From the NCBI RefSeq assembly GCF_000218565.1, contig NC_015684.1:620001-684000 (forward strand): a DNA stretch of 64,000 nt, read 5' to 3'. The position numbers and the translations under genes were made by a program. Positions 9,157 to 17,992 of this stretch are shown one piece after another. The stretch is from Afipia carboxidovorans OM5 (lineage in GTDB: Bacteria; Pseudomonadota; Alphaproteobacteria; Rhizobiales; Xanthobacteraceae). The notes under the pieces were generated by a model, which was given only the letters and a program-made list of their open reading frames with translations, did not search any database and was not told where the DNA came from. The number at the start of each line of letters is the position of its first letter. The first letter of the stretch is position 1.

Positions 9157-9894
9157 ATGCCGCGCTACAAGCTCCTCATCGAATATGACGGCACGCCGTT
9201 CTGCGGCTGGCAGTATCAGGACAACGGCCCCTCCGTGCAGGGCGCACTGGAGGATGCCGTCGCCGCGCTGGCGGGCACGCACGTGCGTGTTCATGGCGCG
9301 GGGCGCACCGACGCCGGAGTGCATGCACTGGGGCAGGTCGCGCATATCGATCTCGAGAAATCCTATCGTACCGATCAGGTGCGTGATGCGCTCAACGCCC
9401 ATCTGCGGCCGCACCCGATCGGCGTGTTGTCAGCGGAGATCGTGCCGGAGACATTCGAGTCGCGCTTCTCAGCGGTGAAGCGGCATTATATCTATCGCAT
9501 CAGCAATCGGCGAGCCAACCTCGCGCTCGATCTTCATCGTGCGTGGCGTATCGCGCGGACGCTCGATGTCGCGGCGATGCACGAGGCTGCGCAGGTGCTG
9601 GTCGGCCGGCACGATTTCACGACGTTTCGTGACACCGAATGTCAGGCGAAATCGCCGGAAAAGACGCTCGATCAACTCGACGTCACGCGTGAGGGCGATG
9701 CGGTGAGCATCGTCACCTCGGCCCGCTCGTTCCTGCACAGCCAGGTGCGTTCGATGGTCGGCTCGCTGGTGTGGGTCGGTCACGGCCGGTGGACCATCGC
9801 CGACATGCGCAATGCGCTCGCTGCGCGCGACCGCACCGCGTGCGGCCCGGTGGCCCCGCCGGAAGGATTGTATCTGGTGCGGGTGGATTATTGA
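9157..9894 (+). CDS. truA: tRNA pseudouridine(38-40) synthase
   Basis: 245 residues from the ATG at 9157, the start that begins the conserved MPRYKLLIEYDGTPFCGWQ. The nucleophile Asp52 is in GRTDAGVHALGQ. The enzyme makes pseudouridine in the tRNA anticodon stem-loop. The in-frame extension to 9067 only translates the upstream palindromic repeat and is rejected. Repeats flank the gene on both sides. Confidence 0.96.
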   Translation: MPRYKLLIEYDGTPFCGWQYQDNGPSVQGALEDAVAALAGTHVRVHGAGRTDAGVHALGQVAHIDLEKSYRTDQVRDALNAHLRPHPIGVLSAEIVPETFESRFSAVKRHYIYRISNRRANLALDLHRAWRIARTLDVAAMHEAAQVLVGRHDFTTFRDTECQAKSPEKTLDQLDVTREGDAVSIVTSARSFLHSQVRSMVGSLVWVGHGRWTIADMRNALAARDRTACGPVAPPEGLYLVRVDY

Positions 9895-9903
9895 TTCTTC
9901 TTT

Positions 9904-10043
9904 CCCTCTCCCCTTGTGGGAGAGGGTGGCGAGAATCGAGCAAAGCGAGATCGAGCCGGGTGAGGGGTGAAGCTGCATATGCGATGCGACCCCTCACCCG
10001 CCCTCGCTGGGCTCGGACACCCTCTCCCACAAGGGGAGAGGGG
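9904..10043. repeat. 140-bp palindromic repeat with perfect 25-bp inverted ends
   Basis: The left end (9904–9928, starting CCCTCTCCCC) and right end (10019–10043) are perfect inverted copies. Inside, GGGTGAGGGGT (9958–9968) is matched by ACCCCTCACCC (about 9989–9999), so nearly the whole element can fold as one long hairpin. It resembles the element at 9003–9146. It separates the convergent truA and nucleosidase genes and could act as a terminator in both directions. Confidence 0.8.
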
Positions 10044-10061
10044 AAGAAGTGCTCGTAGAGG

Positions 10062-10634
10062 CTATGACTCCAGCGCTTTCATCGCATCCCAGAACGTCTC
10101 CTCGCCGTCCCTGACATTCTCCTGCCAGTGATCGGCGGCGTTGTCGTCGGCTTCGTCGGTGATGAACTTGAATGCGCGCCAGGGCAGCGAGTGGCGCTGG
10201 CAGACATGAGCGATGGCGTAGAGCTCCATGTCGACGATGTCGACCTTGTTCTCGACGAGCCACGGATCGGGCGCGGTGACGAAACTGTCGCCGGTGCCGC
10301 AGATCACGCCGTCGCGCCCCGACGACAGGTGATCGATCTCCGGCGAGAACGGTGTGCGCCCGCGCGGCGCGAGCGGCATCGCCATCATGTCGCGCTGAAC
10401 GACATGCGCGACCTCGACGAGGCCGTTATGCATCTTGTGAATTTTGCCGGCAGTGCCGTAATTGATCACGAGCCGCGGGCGCAGCACCAGAAGCGCGAGC
10501 GTCGCGGCGCTCGCCGCATTGATCTTGCCGACGCCGGTGTAGATCACCTCGACGCCGTCAGGCGCGCGCGCCTTGTCGAGTTCATCGTCGATGGCGGTGA
10601 GAACGAGAATGTGCCCGCTCATGCGCGTGCTCAC
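10062..10634 (-). CDS. Nucleoside phosphorylase / MTA-SAH nucleosidase-like protein
   Basis: 190 residues from a GTG at 10634 that overlaps the dapE stop as GTGA, suggesting coupled translation; an ATG at 10622 is the alternative. Family hallmarks are the early ILVLTAIDDELDKA, the VGKINAASA and INYGTAGKI loops that contact the nucleoside, and the late VDMELYAIAHVC motif followed by FITDEADDNA with the catalytic Asp. This fits the PNP/UDP superfamily, nucleosidase branch. It is shorter than typical MtnN (about 230), so the substrate is uncertain. Confidence 0.75.
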   Translation of the reverse strand: MSTRMSGHILVLTAIDDELDKARAPDGVEVIYTGVGKINAASAATLALLVLRPRLVINYGTAGKIHKMHNGLVEVAHVVQRDMMAMPLAPRGRTPFSPEIDHLSSGRDGVICGTGDSFVTAPDPWLVENKVDIVDMELYAIAHVCQRHSLPWRAFKFITDEADDNAADHWQENVRDGEETFWDAMKALES

Positions 10635-11785
10635 TTGAAGTAGCGCGTAAGAACGCCGCGATAGATTTGCGTCAGCGCGTCGAGATCGGCGACCGGCGTG
10701 CGCTCGTCGATCTGGTGCATGGTTTGGCCGACGAGGCCGAATTCCAGCACCGGACAGTAATGGGTGATGAAGCGTGCATCCGAGGTGCCGCCGCCGGTGT
10801 CGAGCTTCGGCTTGCGTCCGGTCACTTCCTCGATCGCGTCGATAACGAGATCAGTGAACGCGCCCGGCTGCGTCAGAAAAGCGTCGGCGTTCGACGGCTC
10901 CCACTCGATGCGCGCGGTGATGCGGTTGCCTGTGAGTTTCTCGACACGCGCTTCGATCAAGGCACGTAGCGCGTCCTGCGTGCGGCAATCGTTGTGGCGG
11001 ATGTTGAAGCGCGCGCGCGCCTGCGCCGGGATCACGTTCCACGCCGGATTGCCGGTGTCGATCGACAGAAATTCGAGGTTGGACGGCGGAAAGTGATCGC
11101 TGCCCTGATCGAGCGGATCGGCATCAAGCGCTGCGACGAGGCTTGCGATTTCAGGCAATGGATTATGCGCACGGTCGGGATAGGCCGCGTGGCCCTGCTT
11201 GCCTTCGACGATCAGCGTGCCGGACAGCGAGCCGCGCCGCCCTGCCTTGATGCAGTCGCCGAGCGCGTTGACGTTGCTGGGTTCGCCGAGCAGGCAGTGG
11301 TCGAATTTTTCGCCGCGCTTCGCGGCCCAGTCGAGCAGCTTCACCGTGCCGTTGACGGCGGGGCCTTCCTCGTCGCCGGTGATGAGGAACGAGATCGAGC
11401 CCTTTGGTTTACCACCGTTGGCTTCGAGATAATCGAGCACGGCGGCGGCGGCGCAGGCGATCGCGCCCTTCATGTCGACGGCACCGCGGCCATAGAGCAC
11501 GCCGCCGTCGACTGTGGCCGCGAATGCATCGTGCGACCACGCTGCATTATCGCCGGGTGGCACCACGTCGGTGTGACCCGCGAAGGTGATGTGCGGATGG
11601 CCGGCCCCGATGCGCGCATAGAGGTTGTCGGTGTCGTCCGCGCCCGGCTCGCTGAACGTCAGGCGATAGGTTTCGAAACCGGCATCCTTCAAAAGCTTTT
11701 CGAGCACGCCGAGCGCACCCGCATCCGCCGGCGTCACCGAGGGGCAAGCCAGAAGATCACGGGCAATGTCGAGCGCCTTGCTCAT
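10631..11785 (-). CDS. dapE: Succinyl-diaminopimelate desuccinylase
   Basis: 384 residues from the ATG at 11785, two bases after the dapD stop. It is an M20-family metallohydrolase: FAGHTDVVPPGD carries a metal His and Asp, GRGAVDMKGAIACA the bridging Asp, and LITGDEEGPAVNGT the catalytic and metal Glu pair. It hydrolyses N-succinyl-LL-diaminopimelate in the lysine/peptidoglycan pathway, using the product of the succinylase route begun by the neighbouring DapD. The long in-frame upstream extension lies antisense-like within dapD and is not real. Confidence 0.96.
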   Translation of the reverse strand: MSKALDIARDLLACPSVTPADAGALGVLEKLLKDAGFETYRLTFSEPGADDTDNLYARIGAGHPHITFAGHTDVVPPGDNAAWSHDAFAATVDGGVLYGRGAVDMKGAIACAAAAVLDYLEANGGKPKGSISFLITGDEEGPAVNGTVKLLDWAAKRGEKFDHCLLGEPSNVNALGDCIKAGRRGSLSGTLIVEGKQGHAAYPDRAHNPLPEIASLVAALDADPLDQGSDHFPPSNLEFLSIDTGNPAWNVIPAQARARFNIRHNDCRTQDALRALIEARVEKLTGNRITARIEWEPSNADAFLTQPGAFTDLVIDAIEEVTGRKPKLDTGGGTSDARFITHYCPVLEFGLVGQTMHQIDERTPVADLDALTQIYRGVLTRYFK

Positions 11786-11787
11786 GG

Positions 11788-12633
11788 TTATTCGCGCAGC
11801 AGTTCGTTGATGCTGGTCTTGGAGCGGGTCTTCTCGTCGACGCGCTTGACGATCACGGCGCAGTAAAGCGAGGGACCGGGCGAGCCGTCGGGCAGCGGCT
11901 TGCCGGGCATCGAGCCGGGGACCACCACGGAGTAGGCCGGCACTTCGCCGATGTATACTTCGCCGGTGGCGCGGTCGATGATGCGGGTCGAGGCGCCGAT
12001 GAACACGCCCATCGACAGCACCGCGCCCTTTCGCACGATCACGCCTTCGGCGACTTCGGAGCGCGCGCCGATGAAACAGTTGTCCTCGATGATGACCGGG
12101 CCGGCCTGCAACGGCTCCAGCACGCCGCCGATGCCCACGCCGCCGGAGATGTGGACGTGCTTGCCGATCTGCGCGCAGGAGCCGACAGTCGACCACGTGT
12201 CGATCATGGTCGCTTCATCGACATAAGCGCCGAGATTGACGAAAGACGGCATCAGCACGACGTTTTTGGCGATGAACGCCGAGCGGCGGACGATCGCGCC
12301 CGGCACCGCGCGGAAACCCGCCTCGCGGAATTTCTGCTCGGAATAATTCTCGAGCTTCGAGGGCACCTTGTCCCACCACTGCGCGCCGCCGGGGCCGCCC
12401 GGAATCGGCGCCATGTCGTTGAGGCGGAAGGAGATCAGCACGGCCTTCTTCAGCCACTGATTGATCTTCCACGCCCCATCCGCCTGCGGTTCGGCAACCC
12501 GCGCCTCGCCCTTGTCGAGCAGGTCGAGCGCAAGCTCCACCGCGTCGCGCACCTCGCCTTTGGTCGCGGCGGTAATGCTGTCGCGGGCGTCGAAGGCTGT
12601 GTTCAGCGTAGTTTCGAGAGCGGAGAGAGACAT
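11788..12633 (-). CDS. dapD: Tetrahydrodipicolinate N-succinyltransferase
   Basis: 281 residues from the ATG at 12633, preceded by AAGGAAG. An N-terminal helical domain is followed by a left-handed beta-helix of hexapeptide repeats (for example VNLGAYVDEATMIDTWSTVG and ISGGVGIGGVLEPLQAGPVI). The enzyme succinylates tetrahydrodipicolinate with succinyl-CoA. It is the first gene of the dapD–dapE–nucleosidase run. The extension to 12861 translates the palindromic repeat region and is rejected. Confidence 0.97.
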   Translation of the reverse strand: MSLSALETTLNTAFDARDSITAATKGEVRDAVELALDLLDKGEARVAEPQADGAWKINQWLKKAVLISFRLNDMAPIPGGPGGAQWWDKVPSKLENYSEQKFREAGFRAVPGAIVRRSAFIAKNVVLMPSFVNLGAYVDEATMIDTWSTVGSCAQIGKHVHISGGVGIGGVLEPLQAGPVIIEDNCFIGARSEVAEGVIVRKGAVLSMGVFIGASTRIIDRATGEVYIGEVPAYSVVVPGSMPGKPLPDGSPGPSLYCAVIVKRVDEKTRSKTSINELLRE

Positions 12634-12740
12634 TGGCTTCCTTGGAAAATCAGCAGTAAGAATTCCTGCCAGCTGGAAGTAGTTGCCAATTGGCAGGGAA
12701 TTCTTTGGCCGAATTTGCGAGAGAGAGCAAGCCACACCTA

Positions 12741-12867
12741 CCGTCATGCCCGCGCTTGTCGCGGGCATCCACGTCTTGAGAGCCGGTAAGAAAGTCGTGG
12801 ATGGCCGGGTCATAGGCGTTCTTAGGAGAACGCCGTTCTTCGAACGGCTATGCCCGGCCATGACGGG
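12741..12867. repeat. Dispersed palindromic element, copy 2, with nested hairpins
   Basis: The left half is a simple hairpin ATGCCCGCG–CTTGT–CGCGGGCAT (12746–12768). The right half has outer arms ATGGCCGGG (12801–12809) and CCCGGCCAT (12853–12861). Between them sit two inner hairpins: GGCGTTCT…AGAACGCC (12815–12834) and GCCGTTC…GAACGGC (12832–12848). The right half can therefore fold as a branched cruciform rather than a single stem. It lies between the dapD promoter side and the HAD gene. Confidence 0.8.
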
Positions 12868-12870
12868 GAT

Positions 12871-13608
12871 TTATTTTCCCGCAATCCCCGCCAGAAACCC
12901 CGTCAGGTCCTCGGTCACATGGTCGACATGCGCCGCGTCGCGGCCTTCCATTTCCCAGGTTTCCCGCACGACCTTTTTGGCGCCGTCCGGCACCACAAGC
13001 ACGGTGGTCATGCCAAGCTCGTGAGGAATCGCGAGGTTGCGGGCAAGATCCTCGAACATCGCGGCGTGCGAGGCATCGACATCGTGCAGGTCGAGAAAGC
13101 GCTGATAGGTGCGACGCGCGGGCTTCGGCTCGAACTCGGCCGAGATGATGTCGAACACGCCGTCGAAGGTCACGCCGAGTGCGAGCCGCTCCAGCACCTT
13201 CTCGGCGTGAGCGACGGAGGCGTTGGTCAGGATCAGCTTGCGCCCCGGCAGCTTGAAAAGCGCTTCGCCCATCGCCGGGTTAGGCTCGAGCGGCGAGTGG
13301 TCGATGTCGTGGACATAGGCGAGGAACTGGTCGGCGCTGATGCCGTGCTCGGTCATCATGCCGCGCATCGTGGTGCCGTAGCGGCGATAGTAATCCTTCT
13401 GGATGCGGAAGGCTTCGGTCGCCTCGACCTTGAGCGCGTCGGCGACGAAATCGCGGATGCGACCGTCGACCTGCTGCCACAGGTTGACGTGGTGCGGGTA
13501 GAGCGTGTTGTCGAGATCGAACACCCAGGTGTCGATGTGGTCGAAGCCGCGTTTCTCGGTCATGTCTCTCGGAGAAGCGGAGCAGGCTGGTGTCTGCGCC
13601 GCTGTCAT
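12871..13608 (-). CDS. HAD-superfamily pyrimidine 5'-nucleotidase-like phosphatase
   Basis: 245 residues if started at the ATG at 13608, which overlaps the argB stop as ATGA; an internal ATG at 13563 (MTEKRGFDH) is an alternative. HAD motif I is FDLDNTLYP (the nucleophile and acid/base Asp pair), motif II LILTNAS, motif III lies around the Lys in SAEFEPKPARRTYQ, and motif IV is AAMFEDLARNL. These features match the SDT1/PHM8-like pyrimidine 5'-nucleotidase group. The role next to argB is unknown. The close overlap suggests co-translation. Confidence 0.85.
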   Translation of the reverse strand: MTAAQTPACSASPRDMTEKRGFDHIDTWVFDLDNTLYPHHVNLWQQVDGRIRDFVADALKVEATEAFRIQKDYYRRYGTTMRGMMTEHGISADQFLAYVHDIDHSPLEPNPAMGEALFKLPGRKLILTNASVAHAEKVLERLALGVTFDGVFDIISAEFEPKPARRTYQRFLDLHDVDASHAAMFEDLARNLAIPHELGMTTVLVVPDGAKKVVRETWEMEGRDAAHVDHVTEDLTGFLAGIAGK

Positions 13609-14492
13609 TTGTAAATCAGCGTGCCTGTGCCCTGATTGGTGAACAATTCCAGCAACACGGCGTGCGGAGTCTTGCCGTCGAGAATGACGACGCCTTCGAC
13701 GCCCGCCTCAAGCGCGTAGATGCAGGTCTCAACCTTCGGGATCATGCCGCCGGAGATGGTGCCGTCCGCAATCAGCCGCCGCGCATCCTTGATCGACAGT
13801 TCGGGGATCAGCTTTTTCGACTTGTCGAGCACGCCGGCGACATCCGTCAGCAGCAGAAGACGCTTGGCGCGCAACGCACCCGCAACCGCGCCGGCAAACG
13901 TGTCGGCGTTGACATTGTAGGTCTGCCCGTCGGTCGAGACCGCGAGCGGCGCCAGCACCGGAATGAGCTCATGGCCGATCAACTGATTCAACAGCGCGAG
14001 GTCGACCTTGTCGGGCTCGCCGACAAAACCGAGATCGATCACCTTCTCGATGTTGGAATCCGGGTCGATCATGGTGCGCGTCGCCTTCACGGCGGTGACC
14101 ATGTTGCCGTCCTTGCCGGACAGACCGACGGCCTTGCCGCCGGCGGCGTTGATGTGGCTGACGATCTGTTTGTTGATCGAGCCCGCGAGCACCATCTCGA
14201 CGATCTCGATGGCGGACGCATCGGTGATCCGTAATCCGGCTGCAAATTCGGATTTGATGCCGAGGCGCCCGAGCATGGTTGCGATCTGCGGACCGCCGCC
14301 ATGCACCACCACCGGATTGATCGCGGTCTGCTCGAGCAGCACGATGTCGCGGGCAAATTCGCGCGCAAGGTGCTCTTCGCCCATGGCGTGGCCGCCGTAT
14401 TTAATGACGATGGTCTCCTCGTCGTACTGCTGCATATGCGGCAGCGCTTCGGAGAGAATACGGGCCTGATCCTGCGGGCTTATGTCGGACAT
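13605..14492 (-). CDS. argB: Acetylglutamate kinase
   Basis: 295 residues from the ATG at 14492. The amino-acid kinase fold shows IVIKYGGHAM (phosphate-binding Lys and Gly-Gly), VVVHGGGPQI, GLSGKDGNMV and the late NVNADTFAGAVAGAL (nucleotide and acetylglutamate binding). It phosphorylates N-acetylglutamate in arginine synthesis. The stop codon overlaps the HAD phosphatase start by four bases. No other arg gene is adjacent. Confidence 0.97.
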   Translation of the reverse strand: MSDISPQDQARILSEALPHMQQYDEETIVIKYGGHAMGEEHLAREFARDIVLLEQTAINPVVVHGGGPQIATMLGRLGIKSEFAAGLRITDASAIEIVEMVLAGSINKQIVSHINAAGGKAVGLSGKDGNMVTAVKATRTMIDPDSNIEKVIDLGFVGEPDKVDLALLNQLIGHELIPVLAPLAVSTDGQTYNVNADTFAGAVAGALRAKRLLLLTDVAGVLDKSKKLIPELSIKDARRLIADGTISGGMIPKVETCIYALEAGVEGVVILDGKTPHAVLLELFTNQGTGTLIYK

Positions 14493-14594
14493 GGGCGAAC
14501 CTTGCGGCGGGTAGCCAAGGGATAATCGAGGGATAATCAAGAGGTGGCTGGGCGAGACGGGTTTAGCCGATTGGTGTGACAGGTGCAAAGCACC

Positions 14595-14981
14595 TCACGC
14601 ATTGGTGGCCCGCGGCGGCCAGAGTGCCGCGACGGCGAGCATCAGCCAGGAGGCGATGAACAGCGTGCCGCCGGTCGGCGCAGCCATTCTGAACAGGCCA
14701 TGGCCGGTATAATGCAGTGACACCAGGTCGCCGCCGAACAGGATCGCGGCAAGGATGAAGCCGTAAGCGGTGGTCAGCCCGAGCTGGCGACGCGCGAGCC
14801 CCTGATGAACCAGCAGCACCGTGCCGACCACGGCGCAGGCGTGGAACAGCAGCATCGAGGATGCGATGCCGAGCCGAGTTGCATCGGCCTGGTGTGTCGC
14901 GGCGGCGGCGAGCGCCACGCCGCAGGCCCCCATCAGTCCGGCGAACGCGACCGCGATCCGCAGCGATAAGGTTGAAGTCAT
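14595..14981 (-). CDS. DUF423-family small membrane protein
   Basis: 128 residues with four predicted membrane segments. The N-terminal RIAVAFAGLMGACGVALAA, the middle MLLFHACAVV and the late MAAPTGGTLFIASWLMLA match the DUF423 (YgdD-like) pattern. No function is established. Its ATG overlaps the engB stop codon as ATGA, so it is likely the last gene of the rpmH–rnpA–yidC–engB run. Confidence 0.8.
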   Translation of the reverse strand: MTSTLSLRIAVAFAGLMGACGVALAAAATHQADATRLGIASSMLLFHACAVVGTVLLVHQGLARRQLGLTTAYGFILAAILFGGDLVSLHYTGHGLFRMAAPTGGTLFIASWLMLAVAALWPPRATNA

Positions 14982-15643
14982 GCCCGCTCCCGCAACAGTT
15001 TCACGATCGCCGCCCGCATCTCGGCCATGCCGGCGCCATCCCGCGAGGACGTCACCAGCATCTCGGGATAGGCGGCCGGATGCTTGCGCAATTTCTCCGC
15101 CATTGCGGCCATGGTCTCGTCAAGCGCGGATTTCTTCACCTGGTCGGTCTTGGTCAGCACGATCTGGTAGCTGACCGCGGACTTGTCCAGCGTCGTCAAC
15201 ACTTCGTCGTCGGCATCCTTGAAGCCATGACGTGAATCGATCAGCACATAGACGCGCGCGAGGTTCGCCCGGCCGAGCAGGTAACGGTGGATCAGCGTGG
15301 TCCACGACGCGATCTTGGTTTTCGGCGCGGAGGCGTAGCCATAGCCCGGCATGTCGACGAGCCGCAGTTCGGGGGTCTGAGCGTCGAGCGGGCCCGGTCC
15401 CTTGAAGAAGATCAGTTCCTGCGTGCGTCCCGGCGTGTGCGAGGTGCGCGCGAGCGCGTTGCGGCCCGTCAGCGCGTTGATGAGGCTCGACTTGCCGACG
15501 TTGGAGCGCCCCGCAAGTGCGATCTCGATGCCCTGCATCGGCGGCAGCGTCTCGATCGAGGGGGAGGCCCAGAAGAATTGCCAGTCGCCGGCGAAAAGCT
15601 TTCGGCCGGCTTCGATCAATTCAGCGTCGGGATCATTTGTCAT
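14978..15643 (-). CDS. engB: Ribosome biogenesis GTPase (YihA/EngB family)
   Basis: 221 residues from the ATG at 15643 (MTNDPDAEL). The TRAFAC GTPase motifs are G1 GRSNVGKSSL, G2 with TPGRTQ, G3 DMPGYGYA, G4 TKTDQVKK and G5 TSSRDGAGM. The family helps assemble the large ribosomal subunit. An upstream in-frame stretch to 15706 encodes VMPGLVPGIH and is only the translation of a palindromic repeat, so the shorter start is right. It follows yidC. Confidence 0.96.
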   Translation of the reverse strand: MTNDPDAELIEAGRKLFAGDWQFFWASPSIETLPPMQGIEIALAGRSNVGKSSLINALTGRNALARTSHTPGRTQELIFFKGPGPLDAQTPELRLVDMPGYGYASAPKTKIASWTTLIHRYLLGRANLARVYVLIDSRHGFKDADDEVLTTLDKSAVSYQIVLTKTDQVKKSALDETMAAMAEKLRKHPAAYPEMLVTSSRDGAGMAEMRAAIVKLLRERA

Positions 15644-15668
15644 GTTTTTCGAGACTACAGAAACGTGG

Positions 15669-15691
15669 ATGCCCGGGACAAGCCCGGGCAT
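15669..15691. repeat. Dispersed palindromic element, copy 3 (single hairpin)
   Basis: A single hairpin ATGCCCGGG–ACAAG–CCCGGGCAT between yidC and engB. It is a half-unit compared with the two-hairpin copies at 7920 and 54396. It lies within the yidC–engB transcript, 26 bases upstream of the engB start. Confidence 0.85.
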
Positions 15692-15728
15692 GACGGTGGA
15701 TGACATATCGGGTTCGGCGGCTATGCCG

Positions 15729-17561
15729 CTATCCCGCTTTCTTGCTGGCGAACATCGACTTCAGGTTGTCGAACAGTTCGATCTTCACGCCGTTCTTTTT
15801 CATGATGGCGCTCTGCTGCAGAACCGACAGCAGGTTGTTCCAGGCCCAGTAGATCACGAGGCCTGCCGGGAACGAGGCCAGCATGAAGGTGAACACCACC
15901 GGCATCCAGTCGAAGATCATCTTCTGCGTCGGATCCGGCGGCTGCGGATTGAGCTTCATCTGGAACCACATCGTGATGCCCATGATGACCGGCCAGGCGC
16001 CGATGGCGAGATAGGTGCCGATGAGCGGCACCGCACTCGGATCGAAGGGCAACAGGCCGAACAGGTTGAAGATGTGGGTCGGGTCCGGCGCCGAGAGATC
16101 GCGAATCCAGCCGAAGAACGGCGCGTGGCGCATTTCGATGGTGATGAACAGCACCTTGTAGAGCGCGAAGAAGACCGGGATCTGGATCGCGATCGGCAGA
16201 CAGCCTGCGATCGGATTGATCTTCTCCTTCTTGTAAATCTCCATCATCTCCTGCTGCTGCTTCACGCGGTCGTCAGGATATTTCTCCTTCAGCGCGGTCA
16301 GCTGCGGCTGCACGGCCTTCATCTTCGCCATCGAGGCGTAGGACTTGTTGGCGAGCGGGAAGAACACCGCCTTGATGGCGACGGTGACGAGCAGAATCGC
16401 GACGCCGAAATTGCCGAACAGGCGATAGAGCTGGTCGATCGCCCAGAACATCGGCTTGGTGATGAAGTAGAACCAGCCCCAGTCGATCAGCAGTTCGAAA
16501 CGGTTGAGTTTGAGCTGCTTGTCGTAGGCATCGACGGTCGCGACTTCCTTGGCGCCGGCGAACAGGCGCGTCGTGGTGGTCGCGCTGCCGCCAGCCGGCA
16601 CGGCGACCGGGTCGAGTAGATAGTCGGTCTGGTAGATACGGGTTGGGCCGACGAGGTTCGAGGAGAAGCGCGCGGTGAGCGCAGCAGCCGGATCCGGCAG
16701 CAGCGTCGCTGCCCAGTATTTGTCGGTGATGCCGAGCCAGCCGTTGGTGACCTTGAACTCGCTCGTCTTCTTCTCGTCCATGTTCTTGTACGAGAATTCC
16801 TGCAGTCCCTGGTCGCCAAGCACGCCGATCGGGCCTTCATGCAGGATGTAATAGCCCGAAGTTTCCGGCACGCCGTGACGCGAGATCAGGCCGAACGGAT
16901 AGACGGTCGTCGGCGCGGTGCCGCTGTTGGCGACATCATCCTTGACGGTGAAGACGTATTTGTCGTCGACCGAGATCGTGCGGGTGAAGGTGAGCCCTTC
17001 GCCGTTGTCATATTTGAGAACCACCGGCGTGGTGGAGGTGAGTGCGTTGGAGCCCTCCTGCGTCCACACCGTGTCGAGGGTTGGCATCTTGATGGTAGCG
17101 CCGGCCGCCGGCACGAAGCCGAATTCCGCGTAATAGGGCGCCTTGGTGCCCGACGGCGAGAACAGTACTTCCGCGGGCGACTTCGGATCGACCGTCTCGC
17201 GATACTTCACGAGCGACACGTCGTCGAAGCGCGCGCCCTTCAGCGCAATGCTGCCGATGAGGTTCGGCGTCTCGATCTTGATGCGCGGAGAGGCGGCGAT
17301 CACCTCGGCGCGGTCTTTCACCTGCGCGCCCTGCTGCTGCTGGATGGTGGGCGAGCCCGGCGTCGGTGCCGTGCTGCCAGCGGCCGGCGTCTGCGTGGTT
17401 GCGTTCGGTGCCGCCGAGTTCGCGGGGTTCGCCGCCTGCGTCTGCGCCTGCTGCGCGGCGCGCTGGCGCGCCATCTCCGGCTCATTATAGAAATACTGCC
17501 AGCCGAGCAGCACGACGCCGGACAGGAGCACGGCAAGGATGGTGTTGCGATTATCGGTCAT
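15729..17561 (-). CDS. yidC: Membrane protein insertase YidC
   Basis: 610 residues. An N-terminal membrane anchor (LAVLLSGVVLLGWQYFYNEP), a Gln/Ala/Pro-rich linker and a large periplasmic beta domain (about 90–350) precede the conserved insertase core with five membrane segments. The core contains AIKAVFFPLANKSYASMAKMKAVQPQ, with the positively charged groove residue, and PIAIQIPVFFALYKVL. YidC inserts inner-membrane proteins alone or with SecYEG. It starts three bases after the rnpA stop, in the conserved rpmH–rnpA–yidC order. Confidence 0.97.
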   Translation of the reverse strand: MTDNRNTILAVLLSGVVLLGWQYFYNEPEMARQRAAQQAQTQAANPANSAAPNATTQTPAAGSTAPTPGSPTIQQQQGAQVKDRAEVIAASPRIKIETPNLIGSIALKGARFDDVSLVKYRETVDPKSPAEVLFSPSGTKAPYYAEFGFVPAAGATIKMPTLDTVWTQEGSNALTSTTPVVLKYDNGEGLTFTRTISVDDKYVFTVKDDVANSGTAPTTVYPFGLISRHGVPETSGYYILHEGPIGVLGDQGLQEFSYKNMDEKKTSEFKVTNGWLGITDKYWAATLLPDPAAALTARFSSNLVGPTRIYQTDYLLDPVAVPAGGSATTTTRLFAGAKEVATVDAYDKQLKLNRFELLIDWGWFYFITKPMFWAIDQLYRLFGNFGVAILLVTVAIKAVFFPLANKSYASMAKMKAVQPQLTALKEKYPDDRVKQQQEMMEIYKKEKINPIAGCLPIAIQIPVFFALYKVLFITIEMRHAPFFGWIRDLSAPDPTHIFNLFGLLPFDPSAVPLIGTYLAIGAWPVIMGITMWFQMKLNPQPPDPTQKMIFDWMPVVFTFMLASFPAGLVIYWAWNNLLSVLQQSAIMKKNGVKIELFDNLKSMFASKKAG

Positions 17562-17564
17562 CGA

Positions 17565-17963
17565 TCAGGTCTCGCGGGTCTGCTGCGAATGGCGGGAAGG
17601 GCGGGAAGGGCGGGAGGGCCGGGCGCCGATCGCGCCCTTCGCCTTGCTGAGGTGAGCGAGCGCGGCGCGAAAATCCGCGATCAAAACTTGGAATTCCCGG
17701 TTGAGCGCGTTGCGCCGGCCGACGATGACATAATCACGCGGAGAGGGCGCCGTGCCGAGCCCCGCCTGTCTGACCATGTCGCGAAGCCTGCGGCGCACGC
17801 GATTGCGCTCGGTGGCCGTGCCGACCTTTTTGCTGACGGTGAAGCCGATGCGGGTGGGGCCGGGATCGTCGCGAAGGCGCGCCTGCACCACGAAAGCGGG
17901 CCGCGCAGCGCGCGGACCTTGGGCGGCGGCGAGAAAATCCGCGCGTTTTTTCAACCGGTCCAT
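17565..17963 (-). CDS. rnpA: Ribonuclease P protein component
   Basis: 132 residues from the ATG at 17963 (MDRLKKRADFLAA). The RNR motif region, GFTVSKKVGTATERNRVRRRLRD, contains the basic helix that contacts the P RNA and pre-tRNA leader. The C-terminus carries a triple RPS repeat (ARPSRPSRPSRH), encoded by a short GGGAAGGGC tandem; this tail is not part of the conserved domain. It sits 29 bases after rpmH. Confidence 0.95.
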   Translation of the reverse strand: MDRLKKRADFLAAAQGPRAARPAFVVQARLRDDPGPTRIGFTVSKKVGTATERNRVRRRLRDMVRQAGLGTAPSPRDYVIVGRRNALNREFQVLIADFRAALAHLSKAKGAIGARPSRPSRPSRHSQQTRET

Positions 17964-17992
17964 GCTGTCAACCGGCGCATCATGGCCGCCGG

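Noticed and set aside
15644..15706. N-terminal extension of EngB
   Set aside because: The extra residues (VMPGLVPGIH) are a translated palindromic repeat, and EngB homologues start near the ATG at 15643.
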